Source of the DNA: Zoogloea oleivorans
Lineage (GTDB): Bacteria; Pseudomonadota; Gammaproteobacteria; Burkholderiales; Rhodocyclaceae
Assembly (NCBI GenBank): GCA_030157785.1
Contig: JAOAUC010000019.1
Coordinates: 17,108-81,107, forward strand
Length of the DNA: 64,000 nucleotides
Direction: 5' to 3'
Shown: positions 1 to 8,784 of the stretch, piece after piece
How positions within the stretch are numbered: position 1 is the stretch's first letter
Layout: the number at the start of each line of letters is the position of its first letter
Made by a program: the position numbers and the translations under genes
The notes under the pieces: generated by a model
The model's input: the letters and a program-made list of their open reading frames with translations, nothing else
Told to the model about the DNA's origin: nothing
The model's database searches: none

Positions 1-2
1 AC

Positions 3-68
3 CAGCCCCGGCCAGGGAAACGCAACTTCCCTGCTCCGCTCCCCGACATCGAGGCAAGCGCCCCGTGA
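3..68 (+). CDS. 3' end of an upstream gene, probably the MshM-type ATPase of the pilus operon
   Basis: An open frame enters from the left edge and stops at a TGA that shares bases with the GTG start of the next gene (GTGA overlap). Only about 21 residues (Gln-Pro-Arg-Pro...Ser-Ala-Pro) are visible, so the product cannot be recognised from sequence. In MSHA-type operons the gene before mshN is the ExeA-like AAA ATPase mshM, so that is the positional guess. The Pro-rich tail has no diagnostic motif. Confidence 0.4.
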   Translation, partial: QPRPGKRNFPAPLPDIEASAP

Positions 69-1177
69 GCCTGCTGATGGACGTCCTGCGCAAGGCCGAA
101 GAAGGCCGCCACACGCCGCAAGCTGCCATCGTGCACGCAGCCATCTTCACCCGTGACATCGAACTGGAGCCCCTTGCCGCTCAGGCTGGCAGCGCCAGTG
201 TCGGCGTTCCACCCGCCGCAGTGCCGGCCCCTCGCCCCGTCGAATCCTCCGCCGTCCCCGCCAGTCCATGTGCACCCGAAGCCATGCGAACAAGCTGGCG
301 GCTGCTCGGCGGGGCCGGTCTCGGTGCCGCCTTTGCCGTAGCCGGCTGGATCTGGTTCGAGGCCCGCGCGACAGCGCAAGCCTACGCCCCGCCGCCAGCC
401 GCCCCGGTTGTATTCCCACCCCTCATCCCAATCACCAGCAACGAGCAGCCAACCCACCCGCCAGAAGACATCCTGCCAGTGCCGAATCCCGTTCGACGCC
501 CAGCCCCACAACGCCTAAGCGCAGACAGGCGTCACGCACCAATCGACGCGCCCGATGAAGAGCCGCTGCAGTTACGCCCGGGCCAGCCCGCCCCCAGCGG
601 CGCCTCACATCTCCTCCTGAGCGCCCACGACGCCTATACCGCCGGCGACCTGCCCCACGCGCAAACGCAGTACCGGCAAGTCCTGCAGAACGACCCGGCC
701 AACCTCGACGCCCTCAACGGGATGGGTGCCATCGCACTGCAACAGGGCCAGCCGGAGCAAGCCGAATCCCTTTTTCGGCGCGCCCTCCGGCTCAATCCCC
801 ACGATCCGGTCGCCCTCGCCGGCCTCAGCCAGACCCATGCACCAAATTTGCCGCGCGCCGAAACCCGGCTCCGGGTAAGCCTCGCCGAACAACCCGACGC
901 CCTTGCCACGCGAATCGCACTCGGTGACAGCCTGGCCGGCCAGCAGCGCTGGGCCGAAGCCCAGCAAGCCTACTTTCAGGCCCATTCCCTGGCGCCGAAC
1001 GATCCCGATCTCGCCTACAACCTGGCGGTCAGCCTCGATCACCTGGGCCAGCGCCAGCCCGCCGTCACCTACTACCGCAAGGCACTCGAACTCGCCGAGC
1101 ATCACCCTGCCCGCTTCGCACGAACACAAGGCGAAGCCCGCCTGCACACCCTTATCCCCCAGGAGCCCAGGCCATGA
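65..1177 (+). CDS. mshN: MshN-like TPR protein of MSHA-type pilus biogenesis
   Basis: A 370-residue inner-membrane protein with a GTG start overlapping the previous stop. Residues 1-75 are a Pro/Ala-rich cytoplasmic part beginning with the MSLLMDVLRKAEEGR-type N-terminus seen in MshN/GspB-like proteins. Residues 78-98 form one membrane segment, followed by a Pro-rich periplasmic linker. Residues about 182-350 contain tetratricopeptide repeats with the usual Gly/Ala/Pro pattern (for example ALNGMGAIALQQGQPEQAE). MshN is thought to act as a periplasmic scaffold in pilus assembly. The stop overlaps the mshE start by ATGA, so the two are translationally coupled. Function is assigned from architecture and context; any single-pass TPR protein of a type IV-like pilus locus would look similar. 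Confidence 0.75.
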   Translation: MSLLMDVLRKAEEGRHTPQAAIVHAAIFTRDIELEPLAAQAGSASVGVPPAAVPAPRPVESSAVPASPCAPEAMRTSWRLLGGAGLGAAFAVAGWIWFEARATAQAYAPPPAAPVVFPPLIPITSNEQPTHPPEDILPVPNPVRRPAPQRLSADRRHAPIDAPDEEPLQLRPGQPAPSGASHLLLSAHDAYTAGDLPHAQTQYRQVLQNDPANLDALNGMGAIALQQGQPEQAESLFRRALRLNPHDPVALAGLSQTHAPNLPRAETRLRVSLAEQPDALATRIALGDSLAGQQRWAEAQQAYFQAHSLAPNDPDLAYNLAVSLDHLGQRQPAVTYYRKALELAEHHPARFARTQGEARLHTLIPQEPRP

Positions 1178-2883
1178 GCCCGGATGCCACCCCCCGCCGA
1201 ATCGGCGAAACCCTGATCCACATGGGGCTGATCACCGCCGACCAACTCCACATCGCCCTGCATGAACAAAGTCGCAGCGGCGAAGCCATCGGCCGCCAGC
1301 TCGTACGCCTCGGCTTCCTGTCCGAAGCCACCCTGCGCGACGCCCTCGCCCGCACCCTCGACCGACCCAGTGTCGATCTGTCCACCCTGCTCCCCGACGC
1401 GGAGGCCCTCGCACTCATACCGCAGCACATCGCGCGGCGCCTCGACCTCATCCCCCTCAGCTACGACACCGGCCGGCGCCACCTCGTCATCGCCTCGAGC
1501 GACATCAACAACGTCGTCGCCCAGGACCAACTGCGCAGCCTCCTGCCCGACGGCTGCAGCATCGAAACCCTGCTCGCCGGCGACTCGGAAATCGCCCGCA
1601 CCATCGACCTGCTGTATGGCCACGAACTGTCCATCGACGGCATCCTCCACGAAATCGAAACCGGCGAAAGCGACATCCGCAGCCTGGCCGCCCGGGGCGA
1701 CGGCTACGCCCAACCGGTGGTCCGCCTCATCGACGCCCTGCTCACCGACGCGGTCAAACGCGACGCCTCCGACCTGCATTTCGAGCCCGAAGCCGCCTTC
1801 CTGCGCATCCGCTACCGCATCGACGGCCTGCTGCGCCAGATCCGCGCCCTGCACAAATCCTACTGGCCAGCCATGGCGGTCCGCCTGAAGGTCATGGCCG
1901 GGCTCAACATCGCCGAGACCCGCGCGCCCCAAGACGGACGCATCTCCCTGCTGGTCAGCGGGCGCCCGGTGGACTTCCGGGTGTCCACCCAACCCACCAT
2001 CCATGGCGAAAACATCGTCCTGCGCGTCCTCGACCGCCAGAAAGGCATCGTCGGGCTGCACGAGCTCGGCCTCACCGAACCCCAGCTCGACCTTCTCAAG
2101 CTGATGATCGCCCGCCCCGAAGGCCTGATTCTCGTCACCGGCCCCACCGGCAGCGGCAAGACCACAACCCTGTACTCCATCCTCGGCCACATCAACGCCG
2201 AGGGCATCAACATCATGACCCTCGAGGATCCGGTGGAATACCCGATGGCGATGATCCGCCAGACCGCTGTTTCCGAAAGCACCCGCCTCGACTTCGCCAA
2301 TGGTGTGCGAGCCATGCTGCGGCAGGATCCGGACGTGATCCTGGTCGGCGAAATCCGCGATGCCGACACTGCCCGCATGGCCCTTCAGGCTGCCATGACC
2401 GGCCACCAGGTGTTCTCCACGCTGCACACCAGTTCGGCCATTGGCGCCATTCCGCGGCTGCTCGACATCGGGATCCTGCCCGACATCCTGGCCGGCAACG
2501 TGATCGGCATCGTCGCCCAGCGCCTCGTCCGGCGGCTCTGCCCGGCCTGCCGCGAGGCCCACCCGGCCGAAGACTACGAACTGCGCCTGCTCGCCCGATC
2601 CGGCGCACAAGCGCGCCCCGTGCTGCACAGGGCCAAAGGCTGCCCGACCTGCGCCTTCACGGGCTACCGGGGGCGGATGGCCATCATGGAACTGATCCGC
2701 ATGGACCCCGACCTCGACGAACTGATCGCCCGCCGAGCCACCGCCAAGGAGATCCGCAGCGCCGCCCAGGCCCGGGGTTTCGTCAGTCTGGCCGAAGACG
2801 GCACCCGTCGCGTCCTCGAAGGCAGCACCTCCCTGGACGAACTCGCCCGGGTCATCGATCTCACCGAGCGCATGTTCCAGTGA
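1174..2883 (+). CDS. mshE: MshE/GspE-type pilus assembly ATPase with c-di-GMP-binding N-domain
   Basis: A 569-residue hexameric secretion ATPase that would power pilus extension at the inner membrane. Residues 8-31 match the MshEN c-di-GMP motif closely (RIGETLIHMGLI, then L-x3-L-x2-Q), and a second copy follows at about 36-58 (IGRQLVRLGFL...). The Walker A motif GPTGSGKT is at 323-330, the Walker B/Asp-box region DPDVILVGEIRD at about 384-395, and a tetracysteine zinc site (C-P-A-C near 454, C-P-T-C near 490) is typical of GspE/PilB proteins. Length is normal for the family. The start overlaps the mshN stop by 4 bp and the stop overlaps the mshG start by 4 bp. The motif predicts that pilus extension responds to c-di-GMP. 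Confidence 0.9.
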   Translation: MSPDATPRRIGETLIHMGLITADQLHIALHEQSRSGEAIGRQLVRLGFLSEATLRDALARTLDRPSVDLSTLLPDAEALALIPQHIARRLDLIPLSYDTGRRHLVIASSDINNVVAQDQLRSLLPDGCSIETLLAGDSEIARTIDLLYGHELSIDGILHEIETGESDIRSLAARGDGYAQPVVRLIDALLTDAVKRDASDLHFEPEAAFLRIRYRIDGLLRQIRALHKSYWPAMAVRLKVMAGLNIAETRAPQDGRISLLVSGRPVDFRVSTQPTIHGENIVLRVLDRQKGIVGLHELGLTEPQLDLLKLMIARPEGLILVTGPTGSGKTTTLYSILGHINAEGINIMTLEDPVEYPMAMIRQTAVSESTRLDFANGVRAMLRQDPDVILVGEIRDADTARMALQAAMTGHQVFSTLHTSSAIGAIPRLLDIGILPDILAGNVIGIVAQRLVRRLCPACREAHPAEDYELRLLARSGAQARPVLHRAKGCPTCAFTGYRGRMAIMELIRMDPDLDELIARRATAKEIRSAAQARGFVSLAEDGTRRVLEGSTSLDELARVIDLTERMFQ

Positions 2884-4082
2884 GCGCCTTCGCCTACCGC
2901 GCCATGGATCCCCGCGGGCGAATCGTGCGCGGCCGGGTCGACGCTGCCAACCTGGTCGACCTCGAGCTGCGCCTGCGCCGCCTGAACCTCGATCTCGTCA
3001 ATGGCGGGCCGGTACGGCCGCGCTTCTGGCAGGCCCAAAAGGGCGTGTCCCGACGCGAACTGATCAAGTTCTGCTTCCACCTCGAACAATTTCTGCGCGC
3101 TGGCGTCCCGATCATCGAAAGCCTCGCCGACCTGCGCGACGCCATCAGCAAACCCCAGTTTCGGCAGGTGATCGCCACCGCGGTGGAGGCCATTGAAGGC
3201 GGCCTCACCCTGTCCCAGGCCCTCGAACAACACCCGGTCGTTTTCGATAGCGTCTTCTGCAGCCTGATCCGCGCCGGCGAGCACACCGGCCGGCTTCCCG
3301 ATGTGCTCCACGCCCTCTCCGAATCCCTCAAGCGCGACGACGAACTCGCCGCCTACGCCCGGCGCATCGCCATCTACCCGGCCATCGTCGGACTGATCAT
3401 CCTCGCCGCCCTGGGTGTCGCACTGATCTATGTCGTGCCCGAGCTCGCCCGCCTGTTTCGCACCGTGGGCCAGACCCTCCCGTGGCAAACGCGCTTTCTC
3501 ATTGCCGTATCCGGCGTCCTCATCGACTACGGCTGGGCGCTGCTCGCCCTCATCGCGGCCACCGCCATTGGCGCCCGCCACGCGCTCAACACTCGCCCCC
3601 AAGTCCGGTTGCGCTTCGACGCCGCCATGCTCCGCCTGCCCATCCTCGGCGCCGTGCGCCGCAAGATCATCCTGGCCCGCTTCACCGGGCTCTTTGCCAT
3701 GATGTACGCCTCCGGCATCACCATCGTCGACGCCCTGCGGATCGCCGAAGACGTGGTCGGCAATAGCGCTCTCAAAGACGGTCTGCAGCAGGTCGGGCGC
3801 GGTATCGAGCAAGGCTGGAAGGTCTCCGAAGCCTTCCGTGCCGTCGAACTCTTCCCCCCCCTCGTCACCCGCATGCTGCGCGTCGGCGAAAGCACCGGCG
3901 CCCTCGACACCGCACTGGCCAACGTCAGCTACTTCTACGACCGGGACGTGCGCGAAGCCATCGAGCGCCTGCAGGCCAGCATCGAACCAACCCTCACGCT
4001 GGTCCTCGGCGGCCTGCTTCTGGCTGTGATGAGCGCCGTCATGATGCCGGTCTACGACATCGTCACCCGAATGAAATTCTGA
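2880..4082 (+). CDS. mshG: MshG/GspF-type pilus inner-membrane platform protein
   Basis: A 400-residue polytopic protein with two GspF domains (residues about 55-180 and 255-385) and three membrane segments near 166-188, 205-230 and 370-393. Each domain has the family pattern FCFHLEQFLRAGVPI... / FTGLFAMMYASGITIVDAL. It would form the platform that couples the MshE ATPase to pilin polymerisation. It starts with GTG overlapping the mshE TGA. The N-terminal FAYRAMDPRGRIVRGRVDA segment is the usual GspF/PilC opening. Full length, no damage seen. Confidence 0.88.
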   Translation: MSAFAYRAMDPRGRIVRGRVDAANLVDLELRLRRLNLDLVNGGPVRPRFWQAQKGVSRRELIKFCFHLEQFLRAGVPIIESLADLRDAISKPQFRQVIATAVEAIEGGLTLSQALEQHPVVFDSVFCSLIRAGEHTGRLPDVLHALSESLKRDDELAAYARRIAIYPAIVGLIILAALGVALIYVVPELARLFRTVGQTLPWQTRFLIAVSGVLIDYGWALLALIAATAIGARHALNTRPQVRLRFDAAMLRLPILGAVRRKIILARFTGLFAMMYASGITIVDALRIAEDVVGNSALKDGLQQVGRGIEQGWKVSEAFRAVELFPPLVTRMLRVGESTGALDTALANVSYFYDRDVREAIERLQASIEPTLTLVLGGLLLAVMSAVMMPVYDIVTRMKF

Positions 4083-4084
4083 CT

Positions 4085-5596
4085 ATGGCCGGGCAACGCA
4101 TCCTCTACCTCACAACGGAAGGGCTCATCCCCTTTATCCTTGATCGCGGCGAGACCCGCAGCCCGCCGCCCTTCCCCACCGGAGAGCTGGGGCTTGCCGC
4201 CTTCGAAGCCTATCTGCGGGAATGCCCGCCCGATGCCCCTCTGACCCTCCTCATCGACCTGCCCGACGAGAGCCATCAACGGGAATCCGTGCCCTTCATA
4301 CGGGGTCGGGACCGCCAACCGATGCTCGCCCGCCGCCTCAACCAGCTGTTTGGCGACACGCCGTATCGCACTCACCAGTCCCTCGGCCGGGAAGCCGAAG
4401 GCCGCCGGGACGAGCAGATACTTTTCGCCGCCCTCACCCGGCCATCCGCCCTCCAGCCCTGGCTCGAGCGAATTCGCCAATCCCCCTGCATCCTGACCCG
4501 GATGGTCTCGGTCCCCTTTCTCTCCCAGGCCCTGATCGCGACGCAACAGCCCTCCGCCGCACCCTTCCTGCTGGCCCACCTCACTCCTGCGGGGCTGCGG
4601 GTTTCCTGCTTCGACAAAGGCCGACTGCGCTTCAGCCGCCTCACCGGACTCAAATCCGGAGCCAGCCGCCCTTCCAGCGAACTCCTGCGGGCGGAGGTCC
4701 AGCGCAGCTTCGACTACCTGACCGGTCAGCGCATCCTGCCGCGCAAGGGGAAGACCATCGTGCAGGTTCTCGCCCTGCCGGACGACGCAGCGGCGCTCAT
4801 CGCCGGCGAGGACACCGGGCACGGGCTGGCTTTCGAGGCTCTGGATCCGACACAACTCTCCCAGACCCTGCGCCTGCGCAACAAACCCGTCACCTCCGAC
4901 AGCCTAGCGCTTTTACTGCAGACCCTTGCCGCCAAGCCCCGCCTCCCCCAGTTTGCGCCTGCCGACGCCCTGGCCGGGCATCGCTTTCAGCGTGTCGGCC
5001 GGCTCATCGGCGCCACCGGAGCCGTCGCCCTGCTGGTCAGCCTCGGCATCAGCACCGCCAACCTGATCGACGCTCGCGCACAACGGCACATCGCCGAGGC
5101 CACCATTCAGCAGGTCCGACTCCAGGAAGCCCGATTGAAGGCCGTGACCGACGCAATACCGGCAACGCCCCTACCGCTCGACCAGCTGCAACGGAGCGTA
5201 GCCTTCGCCAATGCCCTCGCCGCCAGCACCTCCGGCCCCGAGCCAAGCCTGCGCCAGCTTGCTGCCGCACTGGCCCCCTTGCCCGACTTCCAGCTCCTCC
5301 ACATGGAATGGGCGCTCATCGAGCCAGCCAAGGACAGCCCCGCCAACACGCTGCCCGCCCAGGCACTCCGCCTTCAATTCTCCCTGCCTGCCGGCACCGA
5401 AAACGCCCGCAGCAGGGTTGCCCGGGCCGAAGCGCTCCTCGCCGCCCTGCGCGGGATCCGCGATGCAGAAGTTTCGATAGAAAAACAGCCCGCCGAAATG
5501 AACGACACTCAGCCCCTGCGCCTCGCCGAACTCCAGCCCGGCACCGGGGGGCCGCAGCTCGCGGTGCGCCTCCAGCTCCCGGCACCTCGCCCATGA
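4085..5596 (+). CDS. mshI: MshI-like (PilM/PilN or GspL type) pilus assembly protein
   Basis: A 503-residue bitopic protein. Residues 1-240 form a cytoplasmic part with weak resemblance to actin-like PilM/GspL domains. A membrane helix lies at about 308-330, after which comes a coiled, Gln/Ala-rich periplasmic stretch and a PilN-like ferredoxin-fold region. It starts 2 bp after mshG and its TGA overlaps the ATG of the next gene. In Vibrio MSHA loci MshI and MshJ precede the secretin genes; here the pair follows MshE/MshG, so the order is rearranged. The assignment rests on topology, size and the PilO-like partner; sequence conservation in this family is low. Confidence 0.62.
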   Translation: MAGQRILYLTTEGLIPFILDRGETRSPPPFPTGELGLAAFEAYLRECPPDAPLTLLIDLPDESHQRESVPFIRGRDRQPMLARRLNQLFGDTPYRTHQSLGREAEGRRDEQILFAALTRPSALQPWLERIRQSPCILTRMVSVPFLSQALIATQQPSAAPFLLAHLTPAGLRVSCFDKGRLRFSRLTGLKSGASRPSSELLRAEVQRSFDYLTGQRILPRKGKTIVQVLALPDDAAALIAGEDTGHGLAFEALDPTQLSQTLRLRNKPVTSDSLALLLQTLAAKPRLPQFAPADALAGHRFQRVGRLIGATGAVALLVSLGISTANLIDARAQRHIAEATIQQVRLQEARLKAVTDAIPATPLPLDQLQRSVAFANALAASTSGPEPSLRQLAAALAPLPDFQLLHMEWALIEPAKDSPANTLPAQALRLQFSLPAGTENARSRVARAEALLAALRGIRDAEVSIEKQPAEMNDTQPLRLAELQPGTGGPQLAVRLQLPAPRP

Positions 5597-6180
5597 CCCC
5601 CAAGGCTTCAGCCTATCGGCGCCTGCGCACGCCCCTGATCATCAGTGTGCTGATGCTCCTCAGCGGCATCGGTCTGGTGTGGGGAAGCCGCCACCTGCTC
5701 ACCACCGCCGGGCAAACCACCCGCTTGGCCACAGCGCGTCTGGCCGAAACCGAAACCAAGCTTCGTCAGGCCGAGGAAGCCGATCGCCTGACCCGCGACG
5801 CCCTGGCGGGCTACACAGCCCTCCAGAGAGCCGGCATCCAGCGGCCGGTGGACCGGGTCGCCTGGCAGGAAAATCTCCAGGCCACACAAAAGGCGCTGCA
5901 GATCGAAGCATTCAGCTACGAAATTGGCGCAGAACGCCCCCTCCCTGTCACCGGCGACACCACCGACAACAAGCCGACGATGTTCACAAGCACCCTGCAC
6001 CTGCGGGCCGAGCTTCGCCATGAAGACGCATTCCTGGCACTGCTCCATGCCCTGAAGCAACCCGGCGCATCCCTGCGCCCAACCCGTTGCGTGCTGTCCC
6101 GCCAGGCATCCCCGGCACCGGCCCTGGCCCTGGCCGCCAGTTGCGAGATCGACTGGATTCACATGCGGACGATGCCCTGA
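5593..6180 (+). CDS. mshJ: MshJ/PilO-like pilus assembly protein
   Basis: A 195-residue bitopic protein: short cytoplasmic N-terminus, membrane helix at about 13-33, a charged coiled-coil (TRLATARLAETETKLRQAEE) and a small periplasmic domain, the layout of PilO/GspM/MshJ. The chosen ATG overlaps the previous stop (ATGA); the open frame extends far upstream but only as an out-of-frame shadow of the preceding gene. It is the last gene of the operon and is followed at once by a strong hairpin terminator. It would pair with the upstream MshI-like protein in the alignment subcomplex. Assigned mostly by topology and position. Confidence 0.6.
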   Translation: MTPKASAYRRLRTPLIISVLMLLSGIGLVWGSRHLLTTAGQTTRLATARLAETETKLRQAEEADRLTRDALAGYTALQRAGIQRPVDRVAWQENLQATQKALQIEAFSYEIGAERPLPVTGDTTDNKPTMFTSTLHLRAELRHEDAFLALLHALKQPGASLRPTRCVLSRQASPAPALALAASCEIDWIHMRTMP

Positions 6181-6184
6181 CGTA

Positions 6185-6210
6185 AAAATGGCGCCCGACG
6201 GCGCCATTTT
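6185..6210. terminator. Bidirectional rho-independent terminator between pilus operon and argJ
   Basis: Perfect 11-bp inverted repeat (AAAATGGCGCC / GGCGCCATTTT) with a CGAC loop. The A-run on one side and T-run on the other give a U-tail in both directions, so it can end both the forward pilus operon and reverse-strand argJ. Confidence 0.9.
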
Positions 6211-6228
6211 CATCGAGCAAGCAGAGTC

Positions 6229-7467
6229 TCAGGAACGATAGTCAGCGTTGATCTTCACGTAATCGTAGGAAAAATCGCAGGACCACAGCGTCGCCGCAAC
6301 AGCCCCCCGCGCCAGATCCACACGCACGGTGATTTCCGCTTCCTTCATGACGCGGGAGCCGGCCTCTTCCCGGTAGCTCTCAGCCCGCCCGCCCTTCTCG
6401 GCCACCAGCACCTCTTCGCCGGCACTGCCCAGCCAGACACGGATTTTCGATACATCCAGATCATCAATACCCGCGTAGCCGATGGCTGCCAGGATCCGCC
6501 CGAGATTGGGATCGGAGGCAAAGAACGCCGTCTTGACCAGCGGCGAGTGGCCAATGGCATAGCCCACCTTGCGGCACTCGTCGCGATCCTTGCCGCCCTC
6601 GATTTGCAGGGTGATGAACTTGGTCGCCCCCTCTCCATCGCGGACGATGGCCTGGGCCAGCCAGATCGACAGGTCTAGCACGGCAGCACGGAAGGCAGCG
6701 TAATCGGCCGACCCCGTATCGGCGATCGTCGGATTGCCGGCCTGGCCGGTGGCGATCAGGATGAAGCTGTCGTTGGTGGAGGTGTCGCCGTCGACGGTAA
6801 TGCTGTTGAAGGACAGGTCGGCCACTTCCTTCAGCAACGCATTGAGCACCGGCTGGGCCACGTCGGCATCGGTCGCAAGGAAACCAAGCATGGTCGCCAT
6901 GTTGGGCTTGATCATGCCGGCGCCCTTGGAGATGCCGGTCAGGGTTACCGTCTTGCCGCCAATGCTCACCTGGCGGGAAGCGGCCTTCGGCACGGTGTCG
7001 GTGGTCATGATGCCGTGACAGGCATCGAACCAGCCATCGGCCTTGAGGGCATCGCGGGCCGCCGGCAAGCCGGCCACCAGCTTGTCCACCGGCAGGGGCT
7101 CGAGAATCACACCCGTCGAGAAGGGCAGCACCTGGTCCGCCTCGATGCCAAGCAGGTCAGCCACTGCAGCACAGGTGCTCTGCGCAGCGACGAGGCCGGG
7201 CTCACCGGTGCCCGCATTCGCCACGCCAGTGTTGATCACCAGGGCACGAATCTCCCCAGCTTGCAGATGGGTCTTGCACACCTGGACCGGCGCGGCACAG
7301 AAACGGTTCTGGGTGAATACACCCGCCACCCGGGCGCCCGGCGCCAGCTCGATGAGGGTGAGATCCCGGCGGTTGAGCTTGCGGATGGCCGCCTCGGTCA
7401 CACCGAGTCGGACACCGGGGACCGGCAGCAGGGCGACGGCATCGGGAGGGGAAAGCAGAACGGGCAT
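6229..7467 (-). CDS. argJ: Bifunctional glutamate N-acetyltransferase / ornithine acetyltransferase ArgJ
   Basis: A 412-residue cytoplasmic enzyme of arginine biosynthesis that moves the acetyl group from N-acetylornithine to glutamate (cyclic pathway) and may also use acetyl-CoA. The self-cleavage site is intact: [17 protein letters not shown] with Ala191-Thr192, where Thr becomes the N-terminal nucleophile of the beta chain. The oxyanion-hole type segment TGVANAGTG is at about 80-88. Length fits ArgJ. It is monocistronic, ends at the bidirectional terminator and starts with ATG. Nothing unusual. Confidence 0.95.
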   Translation of the reverse strand: MPVLLSPPDAVALLPVPGVRLGVTEAAIRKLNRRDLTLIELAPGARVAGVFTQNRFCAAPVQVCKTHLQAGEIRALVINTGVANAGTGEPGLVAAQSTCAAVADLLGIEADQVLPFSTGVILEPLPVDKLVAGLPAARDALKADGWFDACHGIMTTDTVPKAASRQVSIGGKTVTLTGISKGAGMIKPNMATMLGFLATDADVAQPVLNALLKEVADLSFNSITVDGDTSTNDSFILIATGQAGNPTIADTGSADYAAFRAAVLDLSIWLAQAIVRDGEGATKFITLQIEGGKDRDECRKVGYAIGHSPLVKTAFFASDPNLGRILAAIGYAGIDDLDVSKIRVWLGSAGEEVLVAEKGGRAESYREEAGSRVMKEAEITVRVDLARGAVAATLWSCDFSYDYVKINADYRS

Positions 7468-7563
7468 GACAGGAACTCCAGGAACAGGCCGAATGGCAAA
7501 GTTGGCGATGATAATCCCGGGAGGGCGCGCGAAGCACCCTCCAGGTTAGGCATCAGGCGTCAG

Positions 7564-8784
7564 TCAGACACCCTGCCGCAGGGCATCGACGATGGGCGTA
7601 CGGATGATTTTCCGGGCGGGCAGAATGGCCGCCAGAACGGTGGCGATGAATCCGATGAACCAGGCGTGCAGCACCGTCCCGGGAACCACTCTCACAAAAG
7701 CCGTGTAGCCGACGTTGGCGTTCGGCGGCGGCGGCATGGGAATCCCGATGGCGGAAATGGCCAGCGCAGCCCCCACACCAAGCAGCACGCCAATCGTCGC
7801 TCCCAGCACACCGAGGATCACGCTTTCAATCATCAGCAGCATGAACACGCCCCGTTGCCGGTTGCCCAGGGCCTGCAGCGTGCCGAACTCACTCATGCGC
7901 TCAAAAGTGCTCATATTCACGCTGTTGATTACCGACAGCAGCACCATGAACAGGATGATCCACTGCAGTACACCAAACTGCCGGTCATACAGCTCGATCG
8001 TCTTGTCGTAGAAGTCCGACAACTGGTTCCAGCTGCGCAAATCGAGTTGTTTGCCAAGAATGGCCTGGATGCCCTTGAAGCTCCTGGCGGTGTCCTCGGT
8101 CTTCTTGAGCGACACCACGAGGAGGTTGGCCCCCTTGGTAAGCATCAGTTCCTGCGCGGAGGCCAGCGGAATCCGTACCGCCCGCGCATCGTAGTCCTTC
8201 GAGAAACTCTGAAAGACGCCAACCAGTTCGAAGTCAAGGGAGTTCAGGGTTCCCTCGGCAGCGTTCATGACCAGGGTCACCTGGTCGCCGGGCTTGAGGC
8301 CGAGCGCATGCGCCACGCCCTGCCCCACCATCAGGCCGAACTTGTCGCGGGATTCCAGCTGTCGCCCGGCCGTGACTTTCAGGTAAGTCCCCAGCTGGGC
8401 TTCCTTTTCCGGCTCGATGCCCTCGCCGATGATGGCCAGATCCCGCCGGCCGTTGTTGAGCAGGCCGGCGAAATTCAGGCGGGCCGTTACATCCGACACG
8501 CCATCGACCTGGCGAATTCGTTCGGCGACCCCCTTCGGATCGGCAATGACGAACTTCTCAGGCTGGCGGGTGCCCTTGTCCAGAAAGTCCCGGTTGAAGA
8601 CCTGCACATGACCCGTCTGGGAGTGAATGATCGCCTCACCCAGCTGGATGAAGATGTCCTGTACAAAGCCACCAGCCAGGATCAGGCCGGCCACGCCGGA
8701 GACGATGGCAATGAGCGTAATGGCCGTCCGCACCTTCTGGCGGAAGACGTTACGCAGGGCGAGGGTAAAAAGAATGTGGTTCAT
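7564..8784 (-). CDS. FtsX/MacB-type ABC transporter permease (second of a tandem pair)
   Basis: A 406-residue inner-membrane permease with one N-terminal helix (about 17-40), a large periplasmic MacB-PCD-like domain (about 40-260) and three C-terminal helices (about 270-390), the LolC/LolE/MacB fold. Its ATG overlaps the stop of the upstream permease (8781..10064) by 4 bp, so the two are co-translated. The C-terminal part carries IGIPMPPPPNANVGYTAF, closely paralleled in its partner, pointing to duplication and a heterodimer. No ATPase or membrane-fusion gene lies next to the pair, which is unusual. The substrate is unknown; lipoprotein or lipid-linked export are family precedents. Confidence 0.85.
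   Translation of the reverse strand: MNHILFTLALRNVFRQKVRTAITLIAIVSGVAGLILAGGFVQDIFIQLGEAIIHSQTGHVQVFNRDFLDKGTRQPEKFVIADPKGVAERIRQVDGVSDVTARLNFAGLLNNGRRDLAIIGEGIEPEKEAQLGTYLKVTAGRQLESRDKFGLMVGQGVAHALGLKPGDQVTLVMNAAEGTLNSLDFELVGVFQSFSKDYDARAVRIPLASAQELMLTKGANLLVVSLKKTEDTARSFKGIQAILGKQLDLRSWNQLSDFYDKTIELYDRQFGVLQWIILFMVLLSVINSVNMSTFERMSEFGTLQALGNRQRGVFMLLMIESVILGVLGATIGVLLGVGAALAISAIGIPMPPPPNANVGYTAFVRVVPGTVLHAWFIGFIATVLAAILPARKIIRTPIVDALRQGV

Noticed and set aside
4222..5592. Upstream extension of the PilO-like gene
   Set aside because: Overlaps the MshI-like gene in another frame and has low-complexity Arg/Pro composition; the ATGA overlap start at 5593 is much better.
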